18,866 nucleotides of DNA, taken from contig NZ_CM002285.1 of the NCBI RefSeq assembly GCF_000497445.1, positions 7,677,838 to 7,696,703 on the forward strand, written 5' to 3'. Below the pieces are notes generated by a model. It ran no database searches. It saw only the letters and a program-made list of their open reading frames with translations, and had not been told where the DNA came from. The first letter of the stretch is position 1. The number at the start of each line of letters is the position of its first letter. The DNA is from Streptomyces roseochromogenus subsp. oscitans DS 12.976. Its GTDB lineage: Bacteria > Actinomycetota > Actinomycetes > Streptomycetales > Streptomycetaceae. Positions 6,982-12,864 of this stretch are shown here, piece by piece. The position numbers and the translations under genes are program-made.

Positions 6982-7011
6982 ACCCTACCTCACTACGTAC
7001 GCTGTACGTAA
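6982..7011 (-). promoter_or_regulatory. Candidate leaderless promoter of the ABC exporter genes
   Basis: On the minus strand TTACGT (complement of 7006-7011), an 18-nt spacer and TAGGGT (complement of 6982-6987) precede the ATG at 6975, whose A would be the seventh base after the -10 box. This fits transcription starting at the start codon. Confidence 0.45.
6994..7010. promoter_or_regulatory. TetR operator O1 in the divergent promoter region
   Basis: TACGTAC-GCT-GTACGTA is a perfect 7-3-7 inverted repeat. It overlaps the -35 and spacer of the exporter promoter and lies 28 nt before the tetR start, so one repressor could control both directions. Confidence 0.7.
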
Positions 7012-7038
7012 CTAGGATGGTGGCCGAGGTGATGATCG

Positions 7039-7749
7039 ATGGCAGTCCGAGGGGCCGTCCCCGAAGTGATCTGGGCGCGCCCCGAGCGCACCGGCCGGGG
7101 CCCGAAACCGGCGTACACCCGCGACGACGTCGCGGCCGCCGCCGTCCGGATCGCCGACGAGCGGGGGCTCGACGCGGTGTCGATGCGGCATGTCGCGGCC
7201 GAGCTGGGCTGCGGCACCATGTCGCTGTACAACTACGTCCCCCGCAAGGAGGACCTGTACGAGCTGATGGTGGACGCGATCAGCTCGGAGCACGAGGTGT
7301 GGGAGCCGAGCGGGGACTGGCGGGCCGACACACTCCGGGTGGCGCGGCAGACACGTGAGCTGATGCGCCGGCATCCCTGGCTGCCGCGCCTGATGTCACC
7401 GGTGTACGGCTTCAGCCCGCATGCCCTGCGCTATCTGGAGCACTGCCTGGCCTGCCTGGACCCGCTGGAGGCGTCCTACGGCACCAAGCTGGAGCTGATC
7501 GCGATGGTGAACGGCATCGTGACGACGTACGTCCGCAACGAACTCGACACCGCCGAGCGGGTGCGGGCGCTGCCGTGGTCCGAGACCGAGGAGAACGCGG
7601 TGCGCGGGGCTTACCTCGCCGGTCAGGTCGCTTCCGGTGCGTATCCGAGGATGGCGGCGGCGTTCGCGCAGGATGCGGGGCCGATCGATCTGGAGGCGGT
7701 TTTCGACCGGGCGTTGGGGCGGCTTCTGGATGCGTTCTCGCCGCGCTAG
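7039..7749 (+). CDS. TetR/AcrR family repressor of the adjacent ABC exporter
   Basis: 236 aa. The ATG at 7039 follows GAGGTGA at about 7 nt. A 38-residue N-terminal arm rich in Pro and Arg comes before the TetR DNA-binding domain. The helix-turn-helix is VSMRHVAAELGCGTMSLYNYVPRKEDLYELM. The rest is a helical TetR C-terminal ligand domain with LMRRHPWLPRLMSP and a GIVTTYVRNEL helix. The long N-terminal arm and this C-terminal type are common in regulators of drug exporters. Being divergent from the exporter with two matching palindromes makes it the obvious repressor of that operon and of itself; the ligand is unknown. Confidence 0.9.
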   Translation: MAVRGAVPEVIWARPERTGRGPKPAYTRDDVAAAAVRIADERGLDAVSMRHVAAELGCGTMSLYNYVPRKEDLYELMVDAISSEHEVWEPSGDWRADTLRVARQTRELMRRHPWLPRLMSPVYGFSPHALRYLEHCLACLDPLEASYGTKLELIAMVNGIVTTYVRNELDTAERVRALPWSETEENAVRGAYLAGQVASGAYPRMAAAFAQDAGPIDLEAVFDRALGRLLDAFSPR

Positions 7750-7771
7750 CTCGGGCGGTTCGGCGGGTGCG

Positions 7772-7816
7772 GGTGCGTTGTGACTGGTCGCGCAGGTCCT
7801 CGCACCCCCAGGGGGT
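7772..7816 (+). repeat. Interspersed repeat, copy 1, with hairpin, in the tetR 3' region
   Basis: Positions 7772-7795 match the reverse complement of 9030-9053 at 23 of 24 bases. A small hairpin follows (ACCCCC-A-GGGGGT, 7804-7816). It lies between two convergent genes and may end both transcripts. I recall this GTGCGTTGTGGCTGGTCGCG family as abundant in Streptomyces. Confidence 0.65.
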
Positions 7817-7842
7817 TGTCCTCGGTCCGGTTCCACAGCGAG

Positions 7843-8997
7843 CTAGATCAGCGCGAACTGGCCCTCCGGGCCCTCTTCGTGGTGGTCCAGGACCGAGGCG
7901 GGGCTGCGGGATGCGTCCGGGGGCGGGAGGACCCCAGCCTCCCGCAGGTCCGTCGCCGTGATCGCCGACGTCACCTTCAACTCGGCTCGCTGCGGGCGCA
8001 GTTCGGCCAGCAGGGCCAGGACCGTGATCAGTTCCAGCAGTTCCGAGGTCCAGGTCTGGGGCCAGACCGGCGGGCGGATCGCGGTGAGGGTGCCCGGCTC
8101 GGGCGGGGCCGTGCGGGCCGTGAACCAGGACTCCAGGACCCGGGCACCCGCCACCGCGTATTCCCAGGCTTCCTGCGGGACGGGGGAGACGCGGCCCTCG
8201 TCCAGGTGGAGAGCTTCCTCTTCGGGGTCGTAGCTGAGGGTGACGGGCCGGGCCGGCAAGGGTGCGCGGACGTAGGGGCGGCGGCCGCCGGGCAGCTTGG
8301 GGCGCTCGCCGTCGCGGCGCATCAGCCACAGCATGCGGCGGCCCAGTTCGACACCGGCCGACCACTGGGCGGGGTCGTCGGTGAGCGGGACGGTGAGGCC
8401 GGGGCCGGTGGCCGCGAGGATCCAGGACAGGACGTCCGCCGGGGCGGGGGCGGCGCCCAGGCGGTCGGCCAGGTGGGCCGTCAGGCCCGGCGCGAGGTTG
8501 GGTTCCATGCCGCCGGGGCGTCGGTACAGCGGGCGGATGAGGCCTGTGCGGAGGGTGGGGAGCAGCGAGGTGACCAGCAGGGGGTCGTCCTCGGCTCCCG
8601 TCTCCACCGCGAAGACCTGGTGCGCGTCCGCCACCCGCCACAACTCCGGCCGGGCGGTGTCGATCAACCGGTGGTCCGGGATCAGCCACTGCTCGTCGAA
8701 GGGGGCCGCGAGGACGCGCACGGGCTCCGCACAGGGCCCCTCGGCGCGGGCCAGCCGCTCGGTGCCGGTGGACTGTCCGGGCAGCTGGCCCACCGCCGAG
8801 CCGATCGTGCGGGCGCGGGTCGGCTCGAACAGAGCCTCCCGGTCCGGCCCTTCGGCCTTCAGCAGGGCGTCCCAGCGCGCCTTCAGGGAGCCGGCGTCGG
8901 GTGCCGTCGGCCAGGCGCGGCCCGGTCGCAGCGGTGCGACGGACCACGGCATGAGGTCCGCCAGCAGCGGAGCGTCGTCGAACGTCACGCAGGGCAT
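7843..8997 (-). CDS. Stand-alone protein like the type ISP restriction-modification C-terminal domain
   Basis: 384 aa from the ATG at 8997. The sequence (LADLMPWSVAPLRPGRAWP, TIGSAVGQLPGQSTGT, EQWLIPDHRLIDTARPELWR, KLPGGRRPYVRAPLP, WTSELLELITVLALLAEL) matches, from memory, actinobacterial proteins annotated 'type ISP restriction/modification enzyme', equivalent only to the C-terminal target-recognition region of LlaBIII-like enzymes. No nuclease, helicase or methyltransferase motif (no NPPY, no DEAD box) is present here or in neighbouring genes, so it cannot be a working restriction enzyme alone. There is no ribosome binding site: the start lies 10 nt behind a repeat hairpin. A start at 9045 inside the repeat, or an internal ATG such as MPWSV, remains possible. 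The actual function is unknown. Confidence 0.7.
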   Translation of the reverse strand: MPCVTFDDAPLLADLMPWSVAPLRPGRAWPTAPDAGSLKARWDALLKAEGPDREALFEPTRARTIGSAVGQLPGQSTGTERLARAEGPCAEPVRVLAAPFDEQWLIPDHRLIDTARPELWRVADAHQVFAVETGAEDDPLLVTSLLPTLRTGLIRPLYRRPGGMEPNLAPGLTAHLADRLGAAPAPADVLSWILAATGPGLTVPLTDDPAQWSAGVELGRRMLWLMRRDGERPKLPGGRRPYVRAPLPARPVTLSYDPEEEALHLDEGRVSPVPQEAWEYAVAGARVLESWFTARTAPPEPGTLTAIRPPVWPQTWTSELLELITVLALLAELRPQRAELKVTSAITATDLREAGVLPPPDASRSPASVLDHHEEGPEGQFALI

Positions 8998-9006
8998 GGT
9001 ACGGCA

Positions 9007-9053
9007 GCGCCCTGAAGGGGCGCGGGGAACTGCGCGACCAGCCACAACGCACC
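9007..9053 (-). repeat. Interspersed repeat, copy 2, with hairpin, in the gntR 3' region
   Basis: The hairpin GCGCCC-TGAAG-GGGCGC (9007-9023) is followed by 9030-9053, the inverted match to copy 1. In minus-strand sense it stands about 75 nt behind the GntR stop. Both copies therefore keep the same orientation relative to the gene they follow, as expected for a 3'-UTR or terminator element. It abuts the start of the type ISP-like gene. Confidence 0.7.
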
Positions 9054-9129
9054 TGCAGACGTCCGACGGCCCATCACGGCCCTCCCAGCGGAGCGTCGAG
9101 GCATCGTACGACCTGACCGGGAGCCGGTA

Positions 9130-9879
9130 TCAGGTCGCATCCAGAGTCACCGTGAACGAGAAGCGGTCCCCCCGGTAGTGGATCACCGCCACGTCCAGCA
9201 CCCGGCCCTCGGCGTCGTACGTCACGCCCGTGTAGTGCAGGATCGGGCTGAGCAGCGGTACCTGGAGGAGGCGGGCGGTCTCCGGGTCGGCGAGACGGGC
9301 CTCCACCGTGTCCGTGATCCGGCTGATGTCCGCCTTGACGACGTCCCGCAGCACCTTGGTCATGGGCCAGCGGACCAGGTCGTCCAGGTCGATGCGCGCG
9401 GCGAGTTCGGGGCGGATGTGGTTGACGGCGTGGTTGGTCGGCTCGCCGGTCTTCTCGTCGCAGCGCAGTCGGTGGTACGCCGCCACTTCCGCGAGGCCGG
9501 GGAAGTACTCGGCGAGCCCGGCCGGCACGGGCACCGGGCCGTGGTCCAGCAGCTCGGTCGTCATCCCGGACTGCTGGGCCACGATCGCGTCCACCGAGCC
9601 CAGCAGCCGCACGGGCGCCCCGCGCCGCACTCCGGGCTCGATGAACGTGCCGCGCCGCCGGTGGCGGCTGATCAGCCCCTCGTCCTCCAGCTCCTTCAGC
9701 GCCTGCCGCATCGTCAGCACACTCACGCCGTAGTGCTCCGCCAGCTGCTCCTCCGTGGGCAGCCGCAACGGGTCCTCGGGGGAGCGGCCGAGTATCGAGG
9801 CGCGCAGCGACTGCGACACCTGGTACCACAGCGGAAGTTTGCGGTTCAGGACGATCGAATCCGGAGCGAAGGAGGTCAC
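9130..9879 (-). CDS. GntR family regulator, HutC subfamily (UTRA effector domain)
   Basis: 249 aa from a GTG at 9879. The ribosome binding site is weak (GGA at about 7 nt), so the start is moderately sure. The winged helix lies at about 15-85 with the classic LRLPTEEQLAEHYGVSVLTM and ALKELEDEGLISRHRRRGTF. The remaining part is a UTRA small-molecule-binding domain, ending GRVLDVAVIHYRGDRFSFTV, a typical HutC finish. It starts 45 nt after the hmgA stop on the same strand, so the two are probably one transcript, and it may respond to an aromatic or amino-acid metabolite. No operator typical of the subfamily was found next to its start, and its target is not proven. Confidence 0.9.
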   Translation of the reverse strand: MTSFAPDSIVLNRKLPLWYQVSQSLRASILGRSPEDPLRLPTEEQLAEHYGVSVLTMRQALKELEDEGLISRHRRRGTFIEPGVRRGAPVRLLGSVDAIVAQQSGMTTELLDHGPVPVPAGLAEYFPGLAEVAAYHRLRCDEKTGEPTNHAVNHIRPELAARIDLDDLVRWPMTKVLRDVVKADISRITDTVEARLADPETARLLQVPLLSPILHYTGVTYDAEGRVLDVAVIHYRGDRFSFTVTLDAT

Positions 9880-9924
9880 GCGGCTATCCGTACCTGTCGA
9901 TGAACGCAGGACGCAACAGAGGCG

Positions 9925-11271
9925 TCATGCGCGGAAATGGCGCTGGAGCCCCTGCCACACGTCGTCGTAGCGCTGCTGGAGGTGCTCGGCGCGGGCCGCG
10001 AGCGGGCTGAGCGTGACCGGCCAGCGGGTCTCGAACATGAACGCCAGCCCGTCGTCGATCTTCTGCGGCTTCAGCTCCGCCGCGCTCGCCTTGTCGAAGG
10101 TCTCCCGGTCCGGGCCGTGCGCCGACATCATGTTGTGCAGCGAACCGCCGCCCGGCACAAAGCCCTCCGCCTTCGCGTCGTACGCGCCCTCGATCAGGCC
10201 CATGTACTCGCTCATCACGTTCCGGTGGAAGTACGGCGGCCGGAACGTGTCCTCGCCCACCAGCCAGCGCGGGGCGAAGACGACGAAGTCGACGCCTGCC
10301 AGCCCCGGGGTGTCCGAGGGCGAGGTCAGCACCGTGAAGATCGACGGGTCCGGGTGGTCGTACGAGATGGTGCCGATCACATTGAAACGGCGCAGGTCAT
10401 AGATGTACGGCACATGGTTGCCATGCCAGGCGACCACGTCCAGGGGCGAGTGGTCGTACGTCGCCGTCCAGAGGTTGCCGCAGAACTTGTTCACCACCTC
10501 CACCGGGCCGGTCACGTCCTCGTACGCCGCGACCGGCGCCCGGAAGTCCCGGGCGTTGGCGAGCCCGTTGGCGCCGATCGGGCCGAGGTCGGGCAGCTGG
10601 AACGGAGCCCCGTAGTTCTCGCACACATAGCCCCGGGCGGAATCGTCCAGGAGCAACACACGGAAGCGCACCCCACGCGGGATCAACGCCACCTGGGCGG
10701 GCTCCACATGAAGCAGGCCGAACTCGGTGTGCAGCAGCAGTCCGCCGCGCTCCGGCACGATCAGCAGCTCGCCGTCGGCGTCCGAGAAGACGCGCTCCAT
10801 CGAGGCGTTGGCGTGGTACAGGTGCACGGCCATGCCCGTGCGCTGGGTGGCGTCGCCGTTGCCGCCGAGCGTCCACAGGCCGGCCAGGAAGTCGGTGCCG
10901 GCCGGCGGCTCGGGCAGCGGGTTCCAGCGCAGCCGGTTGGGGTCGGGCACGGTCTCGGTGAACGGGGCCGTACGGATCGCGCCGTTGTCGGCGCGGGTGA
11001 ACGCCGGGTGCGCGGCCGACGGGCGGATGCGGTACAGCCAGGAGCGGCGGTTGTGCGCGCGCGGCTCGGTGAACGCCGTGCCGCTCAGCTGCTCCGCGTA
11101 CAGCCCGAGCGGTGCCCGCTGCGGCGAGTTGCGGCCCACGGGCAGGGCGCCCGGCACCGCCTCCGAGGCGTGTTCATTGCCGAACCCGGTCAGGTACGAC
11201 AGTCCCGGGGCGGTCTTCCGCGCTCCTCCACGCTCGAATTCGCTCGCGTGGGAGGCACCCCCATCGCTCAT
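9925..11271 (-). CDS. hmgA: Homogentisate 1,2-dioxygenase
   Basis: 448 aa, usual length. This Fe(II) enzyme opens the ring of homogentisate to maleylacetoacetate in tyrosine and phenylalanine breakdown. Family stretches are [69 protein letters not shown] and [18 protein letters not shown]. By comparison with the human enzyme the iron ligands are His349 (YFHRN), Glu355 (MSEYMG) and His385 (SAHGPD), all present. The start ATG at 11271 has AAGGGAG at 6 nt. Residues about 4-16 are encoded by a repeat element and look like an extra N-terminal insertion. The gene is divergent from a lipoprotein gene; other steps of the pathway are not in the window. Confidence 0.97.
   Translation of the reverse strand: MSDGGASHASEFERGGARKTAPGLSYLTGFGNEHASEAVPGALPVGRNSPQRAPLGLYAEQLSGTAFTEPRAHNRRSWLYRIRPSAAHPAFTRADNGAIRTAPFTETVPDPNRLRWNPLPEPPAGTDFLAGLWTLGGNGDATQRTGMAVHLYHANASMERVFSDADGELLIVPERGGLLLHTEFGLLHVEPAQVALIPRGVRFRVLLLDDSARGYVCENYGAPFQLPDLGPIGANGLANARDFRAPVAAYEDVTGPVEVVNKFCGNLWTATYDHSPLDVVAWHGNHVPYIYDLRRFNVIGTISYDHPDPSIFTVLTSPSDTPGLAGVDFVVFAPRWLVGEDTFRPPYFHRNVMSEYMGLIEGAYDAKAEGFVPGGGSLHNMMSAHGPDRETFDKASAAELKPQKIDDGLAFMFETRWPVTLSPLAARAEHLQQRYDDVWQGLQRHFRA
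11221..11262 (-). repeat. Interspersed palindromic repeat inside the 5' end of hmgA
   Basis: CCTCCACGC (11225-11233) pairs with GCGTGGGAGG (11246-11255) apart from one bulged base, around an EcoRI-like GAATTC centre. It shares CGTGGGAGG-NN-CCCCC with 269-285. On the minus strand it is read in frame within hmgA codons about 4-17. Confidence 0.6.
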
Positions 11272-11314
11272 GATCGCTCCCTTGCGCTCCCGGTGCGCGC
11301 CTGACGCGCTCCTC

Positions 11315-11338
11315 ATTCCTATGTAACACCGTAGGAAT
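11315..11338. promoter_or_regulatory. Perfect inverted repeat, candidate hmgA operator
   Basis: ATTCCTA (11315-11321), 10 bp, TAGGAAT (11332-11338). It is one of the few AT-rich spots in the divergent hmgA/lipoprotein gap and lies 44 bp before the hmgA start. It overlaps a possible minus-strand -10 box, and the 10-bp spacer would suit a dimer contacting successive major grooves. The binding protein is unknown. Confidence 0.5.
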
Positions 11339-11357
11339 AGCTCGGGGGTGCGCGCAA
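11328..11357 (-). promoter_or_regulatory. Possible hmgA promoter
   Basis: TTGCGC (complement of 11352-11357), an 18-nt spacer and TACGGT (complement of 11328-11333) form a plausible vegetative-type promoter. Its -10 box sits inside the inverted repeat, which would allow simple steric repression. Confidence 0.35.
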
Positions 11358-11455
11358 GAGGGACCGGGGTACTCCGCCCGGGGGACTGCGCAGGGTGGCC
11401 GGAACCAGACTTCAGAGGGATTCGCGGGACCGGAGCGTTGTTCTACTCTCCCGGC

Positions 11456-12019
11456 ATGCCCATGACGCCGTGGACCCGCAGGACGCTCGCCGCACTCGCG
11501 GTGTGCCTCCTGCCGCCGCTCGGCGCGGCGGGCTGCACGACCGGACACGCCCACGGCGGCACTGTCTCGTCCTCACCGGTCGGCAAGGTCTTGGACGGCA
11601 CCGACGAGACCGGCCGGCATCTGCGCGAGGTCGACAGGAAGAACGCGCCCGAGGTCGGAGTCGAGGTGACCCCGCACTCCGGCGGCGGCTGGGACGTCCG
11701 GCTGAGCTTCCGTCACTTCCGCTGCTCGGCACCCGGCACCGCGCCGACGGCGGTGACCGGGCGCGGGCTCGTGCACCTCCTCGTCGACGGCCACCAGGTC
11801 GCCGGGTTGCGCACCCGCGCGTACCGCCTGCCCGACCGCCTCGTCCCGCACGGCACCCACCACGTCACCGCCCGCCTGTACGCCGACGACGGCACCGTGT
11901 GGGCCGTCCACGGCAGACCGGTGCAGAGCACCGCCGACATAACGGTGTCCGACGTGGAGACGGCCACGGCCACGGCCCAGCCCCCGACCGGCACGGAGAC
12001 ACCGGTCGCCGGGAAATGA
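11456..12019 (+). CDS. Small exported lipoprotein of unknown function
   Basis: 187 aa. The N-terminus MPMTPWTRRTLAALAVCLL with LGAAGC at about residues 19-24 is a lipoprotein signal; the Cys would carry the lipid. The mature part starts with His/Gly/Ser-rich sequence (TTGHAHGG). It then has a beta-rich domain with HLLVDGHQVAGL, PHGTHHVTARLYADDGTVWAV and STADITVS, which looks like an Ig-like or DUF4399-type sandwich; the family is not certain. It ends in a Thr/Pro-rich tail. The start is the ATG at 11456 (or 11462). No ribosome binding site is present, and TACTCT ends 6 nt before 11456, so the mRNA may be leaderless. The scattered His residues could bind metal, which is inference only. Confidence 0.75.
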   Translation: MPMTPWTRRTLAALAVCLLPPLGAAGCTTGHAHGGTVSSSPVGKVLDGTDETGRHLREVDRKNAPEVGVEVTPHSGGGWDVRLSFRHFRCSAPGTAPTAVTGRGLVHLLVDGHQVAGLRTRAYRLPDRLVPHGTHHVTARLYADDGTVWAVHGRPVQSTADITVSDVETATATAQPPTGTETPVAGK

Positions 12020-12083
12020 GTGCACCCGCCACTCTTCTCCGTACGGGAGGGCGAGGTTCACCGGACCCTGGGGGAGAGGCATC

Positions 12084-12704
12084 ATGAAGTCCGTGCCCCA
12101 TGCGACATCGCTCCGCCGTGCGCCCGTTCAGCGGCGCAGCGCCGAACGGCTGACCAGGATCCTCGACGCCTGCGCCGAACTCCTCGACGAGGTCGGCTAC
12201 GACGCCCTGAGCACCCGCGCCGTCGCACTGCGCGCCGGTGTCCCCATCGGCTCCGTCTACCGATTCTTCGGCAACAAACGGCAGATGGCCGACGCCCTCG
12301 CCCAGCGCAACCTGGAGCGGTACACCGAGCGCGTCACCGAGCGGCTGAAGGCGGCGCGCGGTGGGGGCGACTGGCGGGCGGCGATGGACGCCGTCCTCGA
12401 CGAGTACCTGGCCATGAAGCGCACCGCGCCCGGCTTCTCCCTGGTCGACTTCGGCAACCAGATACCGGTCGGCACCCGCCACACCGAGCCCAACACCCGC
12501 GTCGCCGACCGGCTCACCAAGCTGCTCTCCGGCTACCTCGACCGCACGCCCGACGACGAGCTGCGCCGGGTCTTCCTGGTCGCCGTGGAAACCGCGGACA
12601 CCCTCGTCCAGCTGGCCTTCCGGACCGACCCGGACGGGGACGAGGCGATCATCACCGAGACACGGGTACTGCTGCGGGCATATCTGGGGCGCGTGCTCGA
12701 CTGA
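12084..12704 (+). CDS. TetR family transcriptional regulator
   Basis: 206 aa. The ATG at 12084 follows GGGGGAGAGG with good spacing. The DNA-binding domain is ERLTRILDACAELLDEVGYD, then the helix-turn-helix LSTRAVALRAGVPIGSVYRFFGNKRQMADAL. The C-terminal ligand domain has FSLVDFGNQIPVG and a helix of the type VETADTLVQLAF. It is codirectional with the oxidoreductase gene, with a 16-bp TetR-like operator between them, so that gene is the likely target. From memory it resembles S. coelicolor SCO1712, reported to affect antibiotic production; I cannot confirm orthology here. Confidence 0.9.
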   Translation: MKSVPHATSLRRAPVQRRSAERLTRILDACAELLDEVGYDALSTRAVALRAGVPIGSVYRFFGNKRQMADALAQRNLERYTERVTERLKAARGGGDWRAAMDAVLDEYLAMKRTAPGFSLVDFGNQIPVGTRHTEPNTRVADRLTKLLSGYLDRTPDDELRRVFLVAVETADTLVQLAFRTDPDGDEAIITETRVLLRAYLGRVLD

Positions 12705-12754
12705 ACGGTCACCCGGCCGAATCCGAAGGGTCATCCGAAGGACTCCCCTCCATG

Positions 12755-12770
12755 CATACCGGTCGGTATG
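12755..12770. promoter_or_regulatory. TetR-type operator upstream of the oxidoreductase gene
   Basis: CATACC-GGTC-GGTATG has perfect 6-bp arms around a 4-bp centre. It is close to the ATACCGACCGGTAT form common among TetR operators, and lies 95 nt before the GTG at 12865 and 51 nt after the tetR stop. Confidence 0.7.
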
Positions 12771-12784
12771 CTCTCCCCGAGACC

Positions 12785-12831
12785 CCGCGCTCGGCCGGAG
12801 CCCTCCGCGCTCGCCCCGAGCCCCGCGCTCG
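12785..12831. repeat. Three imperfect direct repeats around CCGCGCTCG
   Basis: CCGCGCTCG occurs at 12785-12793, 12805-12813 and 12823-12831, with 20- and 18-bp periods, in the leader of the oxidoreductase gene. The sequence is very GC-rich, so chance or slippage is possible. Confidence 0.3.
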
Positions 12832-12864
12832 CCCGGCACCACCGCCGACCCTCCGGGAGGACCC

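Noticed and set aside
7843..8997. A complete restriction-modification system
   Set aside because: No methyltransferase, nuclease or helicase motifs are present in this protein or its neighbours.
11272..11316. Longer HmgA start ([15 protein letters not shown])
   Set aside because: It would start inside the inverted repeat and promoter region; the ATG at 11271 has AAGGGAG at the right distance.
12785..12831. Triple CCGCGCTCG as a regulatory array
   Set aside because: The spacing is unequal (20 and 18 bp) and the composition is almost pure GC, so chance or slippage is sufficient.
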